DNA from: Mytilus californianus
Taxonomy: Eukaryota > Mollusca > Bivalvia > Mytilida > Mytilidae
DNA: 64,000 nt
Assembly: GCF_021869535.1 (NCBI RefSeq)
Contig: NW_026262581.1
Coordinates: 101,325,771-101,389,770 of the forward strand
Direction: 5' to 3'
The notes beneath the pieces are model-generated. The model saw only the letters and a program-made list of their open reading frames with translations, was not told the DNA's origin and ran no database searches. Within the stretch, counting starts at the first letter, position 1; every line of letters starts with the position of its first letter. A program made the position numbers and the translations under genes. Positions 49,901 to 59,497 of the stretch are shown here, piece after piece.

Positions 49901-52900
49901 TAACATTTTATTTCTAACCATTTCAATTTATGTAACTGCTGAAAGCTTTTCATGTTATTTACTTCGTGTTTCTCCTGTTTAATTGACCTCAAATTATACT
50001 GGTATTTGTCGGCATATCAGTTTGACATGCACAACAAGTACAAAAAATCTACAAAACAATTATATGTGCAGTTCAATTGTCTTTTTGTATTTACATTTTA
50101 GCAGCACATTTTTTTTGGAGGAAAAAAGGGGTGGAAGATACCAAGGGTACATTCAAAACTAATAAGTCGAAGACAAACTCAGAACGCCATGGCAAAAAAC
50201 GAAAGACGACAAGAAGATCGTTAAGTCCACCAAACACTACATAGAAAACTTAACACTGACCAACAGGAACCGCACCAAAAACTGGGAGGTACATGCAAAA
50301 TGTATCCTACTCGATTCCTATCCATGTTAACGGGAGTTATATTTAGTTGCTCCTTAAAATGAACCTTTCCAACCAATGGTTCCTTTCAGTTATTTAATAA
50401 GAATAAAGAGCTGCCTTCATGCATGAATAGGTTGATAATTGCAAAACATCTGAGCGTTAGATGACCGTAGATATTTTCATTAGACTTTATTTTTTCCAAC
50501 CCGCTCCTTATATTCTCAAGACGTCATATTTCGGTAATCCGAATTCGACATGAAATAGATACAGATAGATGTTCTCTTATGTTTAACAATGGGCGGTTTA
50601 AAGTACTTTAGTGGGTTAGAGAAGGCGGCTCGTTCTCAAAAATCTGAATCATTTAACAAATCCATTGAATTAACAACAAGCATATTTCCATTCGTATGAT
50701 TACATTACAGTTATGTAAATTTCTGTATTTTGTTTTTCTAGAACTAATTGTAAGCATATCATAAATCTTGTATGAAAAAAAAACTGAGCCTTCGAATGAA
50801 TTTGATTAAGTGTCAGTTGTTGTCGTACGTCAAATCTCAAAATCTTTTAATGTTCCGATAATTTAGTGTTGATGTCAGAGCTTTGATTGTTTCGGTTTGA
50901 TTTATTCACACCTTTCATAATCACAGGACATTTTAGAACTTGAGATATTATATAGGCATCTGTCTATTTTGCCTTTTAGATGTCTTTTGATTATTCTTGT
51001 CGTTGGGATTGCCGTCTTGTTAACATATACCCCATATAAAAATTTCATGAAGGAAGACCGTGATGTAGTAATAATTGTCTTAATCGAGCTCGAATGTATG
51101 CTCTTATATTTTACAGTTATGGCGTAATTTTTGTTAAGATTACAGATATAAAACATTGACATCTTCTTTAAATATGAGGGTTTTCTCTTCAATATTTTAG
51201 CCTGTAATGAAGCAACAACATGTGAAAACTGTACATCACTGAACATTGGGTTTAATTGTTCTTGGTGTCATGCAGCATCAAAATGTTCTAGTGGAATGGA
51301 CTGGCATCGACAAAATTGGCGGAATAATCGATGTGATGCTAAGGTAAGTCAACAAGTTAATATCGTCGTGAAACTATACTAGAGTGTTAAAAGTTCGATT
51401 TATTGAAAACAGGCAAAAGATGATAGTATGTTTGATGTTTCTGTTACTTATTATTTAGTTTTCCATTAATTGATTTCAAAACCAGTTTTTTCCGCATCTG
51501 AGCAAAGATAATGTCTGTCTTACTTCTAGTAATGCATTTTTATTGACACTCTTGATATCTCCTTTTTTTTATTAAAACATGTCAGATGTGTAGGTTATTA
51601 CATAAATTACTATATTTTGGTGGTCGCCATGGATCCCTGCATAATATACTTAAAATAGGCTTTATCATTCAAACTATTTATTCTACATATTGTAGATCCT
51701 CCTCACTTTTATATCTTTTCTCAGTCTATGTGAACATGTCGACATTCTGCCTTTCAAACATGATTCCTACGACAACAGTTATAGACCCAAACGATTTTTT
51801 ATTTGCATTCATTTCATCTTGCATGCAACAATTTGTTTGTTGAAGCCATCATTGAATGAATGAAGCCTCGAGATATCGTTCGGTTGATGTCTTATTGACT
51901 AATTCATAAAATCTTCCTTTCTTTCTTCATTCATATTATTTAATTTTGAAACGTGCATTGATACAGGCTGTTGATACACCCGAGCAGTGCCCTATACCAA
52001 CAAAGATACCAACAACAACCACAAGTAAACCAACGACACCAGCTACTCCTACTAAGCCAACGACTATAATTTCGACCAAACCTTCAGCAATAACAGCAAA
52101 GCCTACGACGACAATAATTACTACAACGACAACAAAGCCGACAACGTCGACATCGACAGAGATTTCATCCACAGCAGCTTCAGTAAGACATTTTAATGTC
52201 TTTTACGTTTTAAATCGATATCTTGTTTAGATATTTTTCTCTAATGGTTGATTTTTTTATATAATTAACTTTCAGTTTCAACTTATGAGATAACATATCC
52301 CTTTGGTATCTTTCGCCTCTCTTTGGATAGATTTCAGTTCTTCATTGGTCAAAGTTCTATTTTGACGTAAAGTTTTCTCTCCTCAGATTTCGATACGAAA
52401 AAAGCTACCCGATAGATAGATCACTTACTTTTTTCAGATATTAATTGAAACAGAAAGATACAGTTTGTTTCTATATCTTCTAAAAATCATGAAATACACA
52501 AATTCCTCAACCGTATCTTTTGCGTTATTTTTTTATTCTCGACATATACATTTAATTTTCATTAGTCCAAACGCTCGTCAAGACTCGACTTTTAAATTTG
52601 AAAATGTCGATTTGTATTGGAAAAGATGTAAAGGAAAACAATCTTTCTAAAACTTTCCTTTGCAAAAAAAGTTTCGATGCGATCAATTTAGGCAATATCC
52701 TTTATCACAAATCAGTTCAATCAAAAAAACCTCTTTACATTAAAGATCAGTTTGTTCCTATCATATCTCATACCTTTACCACACGTGTTGCGACTGAACT
52801 TTTTCATTATAAACATGTGCTGCGGAATATCAATATCGACAACTTCAAACCTGATTGCACCGGTGCTAGTTCTCAATTCATATACAATTCGGCTATCGAC

Positions 52901-55900
52901 GTTATTATTAGTGACCTGAAAATATTGAACAACACTTCTTATGAGTGTGTAAACCAAATGGCCGAAATACCGTGAGCCTAGGTACAAAAGTTGGATACAC
53001 AACTTTAAAGTTCAAATGGATTTAGTCGAGGATTATGCTAGACAATGGACCACTAGTTATCTCGAAAATAAAGACGTGAATAATCATTCCGAGTAGATTA
53101 AGGCTTTGAGATAGTTGATACAAATTAGAATTTAACTGAATTGGTCTATGAAAAACTCTAGTTACATTTATCTTCAAAGACCCAAATATTACTCAACACC
53201 TGTTCTCCTTCCATGCAAAATATGTTGTTGTCCCCACAGATAAAGCCCAGATCAACATCTGTTTTGTGTTAATCACAATGCATAAACTGCTTGATATGCT
53301 GCGGAAATATGTATTGATATTAAAAGAGAAAATTCTGAACAATCATAGGTCAGTTTTATGTTCATCGGAATTTCAACCAAAGACGAAGAACTGAATCTTC
53401 TTTCACTGAACTGGATACCGAAATTACGCAAGTGTCCTTATATACAACGTTATATTTATAGGTCTGCGAAGTGCTTCACGAAACTTCGTTCCAAACAATT
53501 AATATCAATATTATCAGCAATCAGAGTTACTGTGAAACTACCTACTCTAGTGGTGGTGAGAATAAGAGGTGGATACTGAAAAAATATGAAGACCTGTTGA
53601 GAACATTCAATATAAGTCTCTTTCCTCCTGCAATAATATAAATGAAGGCGACAGTAGTTTACCGATGTTCAAATCTCGTAGATCGATTAGGAAGTTATAA
53701 ATCAAGGATAACAAACAAAAACTCTCATGAACTCCAAAAGGAACGAGATCTGGTGCGTCAACAGGGTAAGCGTCTCCTGCTAGGCATGCATCAACCGCCA
53801 TGGGAAATAACACTCAGTCAAATAGTTATCAAAGGTACCAGGATTATAATTTAATACGCCAGACGCGCGTTTCGTCTACATAAGACTCATCAGTGACGCT
53901 CAAATCAAAATAGTTATAAAGTCAAAATGTCACAATCGGGAGTACTTTGTAATAAAAAACACTCTAATTCAAACAAAAAGTCAAAAAAGCATTAAGAAGC
54001 TTGATGTTCTATTGACAACATAGTGTTTACGATTTGATGACGCATATTTTAGCAAACAATCGAAAATCCTATGGGAATCAAAAGTGCTCCTTTTCTTGTC
54101 GACTTGTTCTTTTATTCATATGAGACAAACTTCACACAAAAGCTTTTAGGAAGAATGAAGAGAATCCAGTATTATCCTTTAACTTTACTTTATGAATCTA
54201 AACCAAAAAAGCGGTTTTCAGATATAAGGATCAATGAGTTGTTGTTTGTCTAATTTGCCTCTAAATATGTAAGCCAAAGATACAGGATGGGGGGGGGGAC
54301 ATTTTGGTACCAATTGCTGTTTCAATAATTTGTAAATATTGAACTTCATTGTGAGGTCAGCATGTTTGATGTGTTTCAATTTTCTGACTTTCAAGGTCAT
54401 GTTTGCTCCGTTTTTATTGATGGTTGTTTGTTTATTTTGTATTCTTTATATCTTCATGATTCCCTGTTAAACACGAAAAGCTGCGATATCCTGGAAGCTT
54501 TACACATTAAACATAAAACTTGTATAATGTTTAAAGAGGTTGTAAATTTAGAACTTAATTTGATCTATTGAAATATATAAAAAACATTATTTCTTAACAA
54601 ATATACTTGATTTTTGTTCGCTATAATTTTGCCTCTGCATTGTTTCGATTTCTTGATATAGGCTACAGTAGGAAGTGATGCAGTTCGCTCAAAGAAAGGT
54701 GAGATTTTACAAAAGAGATTTCATATTTAAACATTTACTTCATTAAAATGGCAATATTACCACCAACTCAATATCTATTGAATCGAAGATAATAAATAAT
54801 GGCTTTCTGTCATTTTTCACTGTGTGCCTTTCATAATTTTTAATTGTTTGGTATTGAATGTGGTACTTTTTTTTAAAAGATTATTCTTTTTGTTTTGTTC
54901 TTGAATTGATTCTAAAAGGACGCTTTAACATAAAGGCTATAAACTTTCTATTTTAATTTTTCAATTACATAGAATATTCAAGAAAACCCCGACGTCTTCT
55001 TTACATTTTACATTGACTACTTGCTGATTGATTGAATAAAAAAATATTTATTGCTTATTTGCCCAGGTGGATGGAAGAAAATCTTACCACTGAAAACAAA
55101 GAAGGACTAAGATGAACGGATACAATGAAACACTTTACTACTTACATAATACAATTTCTTTTCAGATTCTAAATCGAAAACTGCTGTTGTTGTACCACTC
55201 GTTGTTGTTTTGGTAGTAATTTTGATCTTATGTGGTGCTTGGATATTTTATGCACGGACACATCCTAACACGAGATCGGGCATATGGCTGATTGAGGTAT
55301 GAATTTAAGTTTTGATTTATTTTCAGACGTTAGTATATGAAAAAATTAACGAAAATAAGTAATGAACAAAATCAAGTTATAATTAAAAAAAGCTGGGACT
55401 ATTGTACTAATATATTATGTCCCTGGAAAAAGCAAGAAGATTTTTAAGAGCAAATTTGATCTAAGAATTTATTGACTTGTGTTTGAAGTTCCATTTTGGT
55501 CTTTTTTACCTTTAAGTAATCTTTTTATTGTGTTATTACTTTAATTTCCAACCATCGGGATTTGAACGTACCTTATGAAGTTACATAAAGCTTCTAAAGC
55601 ACAAAATTAATTAAAAATGTATATCTTTACTTTCTCACTTGATGAATACCACTAAGTGTCCTTAAATGTTTTATTTGCTGAGTTCCTCAGCCGATTTTAG
55701 TTTTTAAATATACGTAATGAATGTTGTCTTTTAATTTTTATAAATCAACTTAAATTAAGATAAAGTTGGTCCTTTTGTCTACTGAACTTTTTTCACTAAC
55801 AAATCAAGAAAAACAATTTGGATGCATCTAATTTTGATTTTGTTGCTGCTAACTATTGTTTGTTTCCTCCCCCATCCCATTCACCGTTAAATCGGAATTT

Positions 55901-56060
55901 ATTTTGTCGAAAACTAACTAACAATTTTTCTTATTTAATTTGATTTCAGCATTCTCCACGGAAGATGAAAGAAAAATTTTCTGGAATATCTTTTTTCAAG
56001 AATTCCAAAGAAGAGACTCATTCGAAGTATGGGGTTCAAAGTGATAGCAGTACAGTTTAA
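40935..56060 (+). CDS. PLXDC2: Plexin domain-containing protein (PLXDC1/2, TEM7 family), whole gene of 14 coding exons
   Basis: Fourteen exons with consensus splice sites join in phase to 1,395 nt (464 codons plus stop). The protein is type I: signal peptide (1-20), linker with KRQ and NTT, TEM7/nidogen-like ectodomain (about 50-252), PSI domain with eight Cys (254, 260, 263, 272, 275, 281, 297, 308), Thr/Pro/Ser-rich stalk (309-372), one transmembrane helix (about 391-413) and a 50-residue cytoplasmic tail. Diagnostic family stretches include YYTSKI, HRILSN-like HILSNDHR, FPFYGRP, YIAPLMGNFD, VKVGVSDAF and GFNCSWC...CSSGMDWHRQNW. Vertebrate PLXDC1 and PLXDC2 (about 500-530 aa) are cell-surface proteins reported as receptors for the serpin PEDF and as binding nidogen and cortactin; the mussel role is inferred. 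The sequence does not decide between PLXDC1 and PLXDC2. Introns carry SINE-like and Penelope-like debris. A tandem paralog follows at 62051. Confidence 0.9.
41005..41155 (+). repeat. Local direct repeat in PLXDC intron 1
   Basis: A segment of about 55 bp (GACAATGTTCCTTTCGAACAG ... GATGACCTGTGTTGTAA) is repeated about 80 bp downstream (GAACAACGTCCCTTCGAACAG ... AAGACTTGTGCTGTAAC) with about 80% identity by eye. Confidence 0.7.
41770..41867 (+). CDS. PLXDC2: PLXDC exon 2
   Basis: Acceptor TTTACTTTACAG, donor ACG|GTAATT. Encodes residues 13-45, FVVMSTNLGPNKVIYKGHNI then VKRQEAPPDNTTT, with an N-glycosylation site. VIYKxHxIVKRQ is repeated in the paralog's second exon, which confirms the reading frame. 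Confidence 0.85.
42802..42924 (+). CDS. PLXDC2: PLXDC exon 3
   Basis: Acceptor AAATTCAG at phase 0, donor TCG|GTAATA. Encodes residues 46-86: ISDHHDYYTSKIISDPDG, YWNELEGHTRHILSNDHRRK. The YYTSKI and HxILSNxHR pattern is typical of the start of the PLXDC ectodomain. Confidence 0.88.
43547..43616 (+). CDS. PLXDC2: PLXDC exon 4
   Basis: Acceptor TTTCATTCCAG, donor CAAG|GTAAGC. Encodes FIWISFKFPFYGRPIYRFAI and TTQ. The FPFYG(H/R)P...IxIATxG stretch is a hallmark of the family. Confidence 0.9.
43617..45320 (+). other. PLXDC intron 4 with TACCT repeats and an antisense Penelope-like fragment
   Basis: Contains a TTACC pentanucleotide run at about 43928-43950 and a minus-strand Penelope-like fragment (44366-44715). 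Otherwise AT-rich. Confidence 0.6.
44366..44720 (-). pseudogene. Penelope-like reverse transcriptase fragment (PLE-4), antisense in PLXDC intron 4
   Basis: The minus-strand frame reads SSELEIKDTTKRRRSASYLD then LFFDIDANGRLQTKIYDKHD. This is equivalent to residues about 139-182 of the reverse transcriptase at 21124 (ELEIKDTTDT...SYLDLHLEID). Only the region downstream of the YIDD box is kept; the upstream frame is shifted. Confidence 0.75.
45321..45446 (+). CDS. PLXDC2: PLXDC exon 5
   Basis: Acceptor TTTTTTTTCAG, donor GATG|GTAATT. Encodes residues 110-151: GFLYMSNFTHPKLDWTFTHY, IAPLMGNFDTIGNDSEILYK, DD. YIAPLMxNFD and the following VLYKDxG match the PLXDC family. Confidence 0.92.
45768..45821 (+). 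CDS. PLXDC2: PLXDC exon 6
   Basis: Acceptor TTTTGACTGTAG, donor GAGA|GTAAGT. Encodes GHSFVVEWRNVELNDQPE, the strand following the YKDDG turn (family: GxxFVVxWxxVxLxD). Confidence 0.88.
46555..46705 (+). repeat. Solo 3' end of a Penelope-like element in PLXDC intron 6
   Basis: TTTTCTATGTTGTGTTTTGT, GTCTGTTTGTCTTTT, CATGGCGTTGTCAG and GGTATCTTTCGCCTCTCTTTT match the 3' end of PLE-1 (22115-22243). It lies only about 75 bp upstream of exon 7. Confidence 0.8.
46781..46845 (+). CDS. PLXDC2: PLXDC exon 7
   Basis: Acceptor TTATTTAACAG, donor TCA|GTAAGT. Encodes (K)GPYTYQTTLFENGTILFAYK and S, matching the family pattern FxFQxxLxxNGxIxFxYK. NGT is a potential N-glycosylation site. Confidence 0.9.
47051..47135 (+). 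CDS. PLXDC2: PLXDC exon 8
   Basis: Acceptor TCATTATAG, donor CCAT|GTAAGT. Encodes VPDTDIFGKLWPVKVGVSDA and FYFDRDSP. PVKVGxSDAF is strongly conserved in PLXDC proteins. Confidence 0.9.
48285..48405 (-). repeat. SINE-like repeat family R1, inverted, in PLXDC intron 8
   Basis: TTGAAGACCCATTGGTGGCC, CTATGGTCGGGTTGTTGTCT and CTTTGACACATTCCCCATTT match the other inverted copy at 4985. Confidence 0.8.
48450..49135 (+). repeat. Three tandem R5 units in PLXDC intron 8
   Basis: Units begin near 48450, 48799 and 49040. Shared phrases are TTCGTACTTTATTGGGC, GATGAGTCT, GACGAAACGCGCGTCTG, GGTATCTATGATGAGTTTAT, GGGTCGATGCC(G/A)CTGCTG, ATGTTTCCTCCC and GTGTTGACA(A/T)GAATTATCAT. The third unit is truncated. 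An inverted R4-type phrase (CCGCATCAGGAACGCCCAAA) follows at 49240. Confidence 0.8.
49636..49734 (+). CDS. PLXDC2: PLXDC exon 9
   Basis: Acceptor TTTCTTTTTTAG, donor CCGA|GTAAGT. Encodes FGGYTRFIVRYHLINLNVTY and LTNNTAVVLDPLP. The pattern (I/F)xxYHxxxLxxxxI...xPLPTC leads into the PSI domain. Two N-glycosylation sequons (NVT, NNT) are present. Confidence 0.88.
50105..50300 (-). repeat. Solo 3' end of a Penelope-like element, inverted, in PLXDC intron 9
   Basis: GGGTGGAAGATACCAAGGGT, AGAACGCCATGG, CACTACATAGAAAACTTAAC and ACCGCACCAAAAACTGGG are the inverse of the 3' part of PLE-1 (22080-22243). Confidence 0.7.
51201..51343 (+). CDS. PLXDC2: PLXDC exon 10 (PSI domain)
   Basis: Acceptor AATATTTTAG, donor AAG|GTAAGT. 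Encodes residues 253-300: TCNEATTCENCTSLNIGFNC, SWCHAASKCSSGMDWHRQNW, RNNRCDAK. Seven of the eight PSI cysteines are here and the eighth is in exon 11. GFNCSWC and CSSGxDxHRQxW are near-identical to the vertebrate family. Confidence 0.95.
51967..52182 (+). CDS. PLXDC2: PLXDC exon 11 (mucin-like stalk)
   Basis: Acceptor TTGATACAG, donor TCA|GTAAGA. Encodes residues 301-372: AVDTPEQCPIPTK followed by about 59 residues that are almost entirely Thr, Pro, Ser, Lys, Ile and Ala (TTTTSKPTTPATPTKPTTII and so on). It should be densely O-glycosylated and extended, holding the ectodomain off the membrane. The degenerate repeated ACA/ACG/CCA codons suggest length variation. Confidence 0.88.
52285..54260 (+). 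pseudogene. Decayed but long Penelope-like element (PLE-6) in PLXDC intron 11
   Basis: Fragments in order: solo 3' phrase (GGTATCTTTCGCCTCTCTTT, 52300), SHTFTTRVATELFHYKHVLR and NIDNFKPDCTGASSQFIYNS (52760-52900), a YVVVPTDKA-like stretch (53220), ISTKDEELNLLSLNWIPKLR and KCPYIQRYI...SAKCFTKL (53365-53510), a SSGGENKRWILKKYEDLL-like stretch (53545-53600), and GIKSAPFLVDLFFYSYETNF (54074-54133). This is the upstream half of the element class that PLE-1 lacks. Several stops and frameshifts are present and the YIDD box is not visible. An R5-type fragment lies at 53826-53910. Confidence 0.75.
53826..53910 (-). repeat. R5-type fragment nested in PLE-6
   Basis: CAAAGGTACCAGGATTATAA, CCAGACGCGCGTTTCGTCTA and AAGACTCATCAGTGACGCTC. 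It interrupts the Penelope-like remains and so was inserted later. Confidence 0.75.
54662..54698 (+). CDS. PLXDC2: PLXDC exon 12
   Basis: A 37-nt microexon with acceptor TTGATATAG and donor AAAG|GTGAGA. Encodes ATVGSDAVRSKK plus one base. Its phase fits exon 11 (phase 0) and exon 13 (one base in). There is no conserved motif, so it is supported only by phase and splice signals. Confidence 0.65.
55166..55296 (+). CDS. PLXDC2: PLXDC exon 13 (transmembrane helix)
   Basis: Acceptor TTTCTTTTCAG, donor GAG|GTATGA. Encodes residues 385-428: DSKSK, the helix TAVVVPLVVVLVVILILCGA with WIFYA, then RTHPNTRSGIWLIE. NPxxxxGxWLIE just inside the membrane is like the vertebrate PLXDC tail. Confidence 0.9.
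55950..56060 (+). CDS. PLXDC2: PLXDC exon 14 (cytoplasmic tail and stop)
   Basis: Acceptor TTTGATTTCAG. Encodes HSPRKMKEKFSGISFFKNSK and EETHSKYGVQSDSSTV, stop TAA at 56058-56060. The tail is short and basic then Ser-rich. The last residues (SSTV) resemble a class I PDZ-binding motif (S/T-x-V), which is an inference. Confidence 0.88.
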   Translation, partial: HSPRKMKEKFSGISFFKNSKEETHSKYGVQSDSSTV

Positions 56061-57500
56061 TAATAGGCATCTAAAATATTGTTAAAACAAATCTTATATA
56101 ATCAGAAATCGAATGGTTATATTTTGGTATATAAAATATATATGAATATAGCAGGAAATATATTTCTAGAACAAGATCGTTGACAGTGGGAAAAGAGTAA
56201 CATCAGTAAAACATATCTTAGTGTGGTGTCTTGGTTCAGGTATTCCAAAGAGATTATGTTTTACACACGATGTTAACCACCTAGTATGAACAAAGACGAG
56301 ATGATCAGAAAAGAGGATACATATAAACAATGCCTGAACTGTTAGTTGGAAAGTAACCGGTGAACTCTCCTTCATTACTCGTTCCAGTTTTTTTTTAACG
56401 TGTGAACTGTTAGTTTTAATTCAGATGATGAAGATGGAGATCAGCTAGTTTATGTAAAAAGTTCCGATGCTTAGTAGAAGATATATCTTATGAAGCTGCT
56501 TTTTACAGTTATTCTTTAATTATTTCTTAAATTGTTGCTGTTAATGTTGTCACAAGAGACGTACATTTAGGATCGAAAGAAGACTATGTGTTTTATTTGT
56601 TTCCATTATTCAAAAATAAGATTCAAGATACATATATAACAAGAAAGTGATTTTTCTCTAACAAAAATTTACATGTAAGATTATTAAGGTATAAATGAAA
56701 GCAGTCTTTGTAATTCTTATAAAAGAGAGACGAAAGTTACCAAAGGGACATTCAAACTCATAGTCGAAAATAAACTGACAACGCCATGGTAAAATAAGAA
56801 ACAGAACAAAGACAAACAACAATACACAAAACAAAACATAGAAAACTAAAGACTGAGCAACCCGAACCCCACCAAAAACCCGGGGATGATCTCATGTGCT
56901 TCATAACTCTTATGAATGAAAGGAGGATTTTAATTTCAAATGTTACAGATAGCCTTTTGAGTACTAGTATGGCAGTAAGTCGTCTATCCATACACGAATG
57001 TTGACCTATCTTTTTATCTGTGATATTGATTAGAATTGTTTGTTATATTTACTTTAATTAAATTAAATTTATGTAAATTTATATATTTGTATAACCATCT
57101 CATGTCTCAAAGTTGGATGTAAGCAATGTATGCAATTTGTTCACTGTTGGAAATATATGTTAATGTTGACGAGTTTCAGATACGGGTAAAAAAAAATGTC
57201 GATTATTTTTTAAATCCTCCGACAATATTCACACATTATTTTTGTTTTGGAAACGAAGATTATGGTAAGGATCATACCTTAGTTAAAATAAAATTATCAA
57301 ATTGATGAATTGTGAAATTTCTATCAAAATGACTTAACTTGCAGATGATAATCTCTAGAAAACCAATCCACATCTTTTCTGGTTAAGTTCAAAGTACTTA
57401 ACCTGCTGGTATGATATCATACCATCCTATACACTTTATTATCTTACCTCCTAAACATTTCTAGGAATATTATTGGTTAAAAGCGACCGCGTGGAGACCC
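56061..57500. other. 3' flank of the first PLXDC gene
   Basis: Contains the 3' UTR, whose end is not placed. An inverted solo Penelope-like 3' end lies at 56724-56905. An AATAAA is at about 57287 but is too far to assign with confidence. Confidence 0.4.
56720..56910 (-). repeat. Solo 3' end of a Penelope-like element, inverted
   Basis: AAAAGAGAGACGAAAGTTACC, TGACAACGCCATGGTAAAAT, AAACATAGAAAACTAAAGAC and AACCCCACCAAAAACCCGG are the inverse of 22080-22243. Confidence 0.8.
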
Positions 57501-57511
57501 TGTATATTTCA

Positions 57512-57860
57512 TATGGGGTGAGTAGGCGTGGTTTATTTTAATACACGGTTAGTAGTGGTGTTACGTCCCTTTATGAAAACAACACGGCGTTGAAGAAAAA
57601 TCTGAATTTAACACGAACAACAGATAAAAAAAATGATGATAAACGATTAAAATAAATTCATAAAACACATTAAAAGCTAACAAGTTGTTATTGTTGGCAT
57701 TTGTTTTTGTATAGACCAATGGAAGTAGGTTCTTTATATTGAAGACTTGATCACTTTGATAGGCCACTGGTCTAAATACCACATGTTAAGATAGTCGGTA
57801 AGATAAATTCGTTACACAGTGTGCTAGTACGAAGCTCTCACCCCATATGGAATTTACTGA
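57512..57860. repeat. Possible inverted-terminal-repeat element
   Basis: ATTTCATATGGGGTGAG (57508-57524) and CTCACCCCATATGGAATTT (57837-57855) are inverted over about 16 bases and 310 bp apart. No target duplication was confirmed; the interior has no gene. Confidence 0.45.
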
Positions 57861-58310
57861 CCCCATATATATCGTATAAGGTCACTACCAAACTGTAACT
57901 AATGATATTGGTTGTTGAAGTACTTCATAAACAGTACAGGGAGACATTTACTGTTGCAATGCCAAGAACAAATCGAACAAAATTTAATTAAAAAAAGGAT
58001 ACATTTTAGTATTGCACCAGCTACAACAGCATACACAACTGCGAAGTGAACATACAGTAAGAAGGAGCCAACTGAACTTCGCGATCAAGGAAAGGAAAAC
58101 AAACAATAGGAAAGGAAACGTTGTCTCGTTTATCAATAATTTTGGTATGAAAATTACCGTAAGAAATTCTAACATCGAGATCTTGAAAAGGTATCTAGTA
58201 AGATTTGATTTACTAAGAATGAGATGAGGTGAATAAATCTTATTTGAATATATAGGCAAATTTGGATTATTTACAGAGAATATATCGTCTGAATATCTGC
58301 AGGTATTGTT

Positions 58311-58556
58311 TCAAAAAATATCTATCAAGTGGTAGAATTGAGATTCATACAAGTAAATAAATAAATCTGCTATACGAGGGGCACAGTTAGTATCAATCAT
58401 AATATCAATTGCTTGGCGGAATAGTTTATTTCCAATAGGAAACAAAGTAAATAGTACATAAACCAAAGTAGTACTACACATGTAGTGTTGTGTTAGATAT
58501 GCCATACCTTTCATTGTGAAACAAATTGTTCTATGTAAAAACACGACATTCCCCAT
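58311..58556 (-). pseudogene. Penelope-like reverse transcriptase fragment (PLE-7)
   Basis: The minus strand reads FRQAIDIMIDTNCAPRIADL then FIYLYESQFY, equivalent to the FQQTVGIPMGTNCAPLLADL box at 21124. The glycine and proline of GIPMG have been lost, so it is inactive. Confidence 0.65.
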
Positions 58557-59497
58557 ATAAAGATAGCATTCTTGTTTCTATATTTATTGGATTTATAAAC
58601 AAATTAATGACACTTGAAGTGAACAGACTTTTCTGTCATATTACTGAAACAGAAAGTTGAAATGTTTGTTCAATCTACTTACGGGTAACCCGGTAAGTTA
58701 ATTTTAAATATCAGTTGACATTTTTGCAGACATTTCTGCACTACTAAAATGAAAGGGTTGGAAATCACGCATCACAAATGTGACTTTATATGAAATAACG
58801 CTAATTTGGTGATATTATTTTATTGAATCAAAAATTAAACAAGGAATAATTAGAGAAAACGTTTGGTTATTTTACATCTAACTATTTATCAAGCTAAAAC
58901 GTAACGGATTTTTTTTAGCAAAACAATTTTGTAATCAAACCAATATTTTTATGATAAAAACTTAATAAAAATGTTTTACTATAAAACTGAAGTCACGTTT
59001 TTAAACATAATGATAAAGGACATGTGCACCCGTTATAATTTTCATGTTTATTTTTTTACCGGATTTAAAATATTTAGATAATATAAGATGTATTCGGATT
59101 TCAGTCTTTTAAGTGTGTTTATGTACTGTAAACTTTGATATATAAACACTAAAGTATATATATTGTAAAGCTTTGATTTTATGTCATTTTTAAATATCTA
59201 AAACATTACGAAATCAGAATTTTTTAGGGGGAAAAGGAGGAGGATTGGTTGGTCGAAAACTAGTTTAACCATCGGATAAACCTTGCCAGGTGTTAATGTA
59301 AATAATGAGATGTGGTATAATTGGCAATGAGAAAACTATCCATCAGAGACCAAAGGAATAGGATGATGTTTCTGTCTATCAAAAGTTCGGAGCGTCGTAA
59401 GTGCATGTCTTTAGCTTTTTCTTGATGTTTTGTCCTATATGGATGTCAGTGTTAATTTCAGATTTTTCATAGTTTCTGATAAATTTCTTCACTACTA
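58557..59497. other. Intergenic with a small R2 fragment
   Basis: An R2-type end is at about 59306-59350 (ATGAGATGTGGTATAATTGG). No gene was seen. Confidence 0.4.

Noticed and set aside
51936-52172. Val-rich minus-strand frame
   Set aside because: Antisense of the Thr-rich PLXDC exon 11 (ACA/ACG codons read as TGT/CGT/GTT on the other strand).
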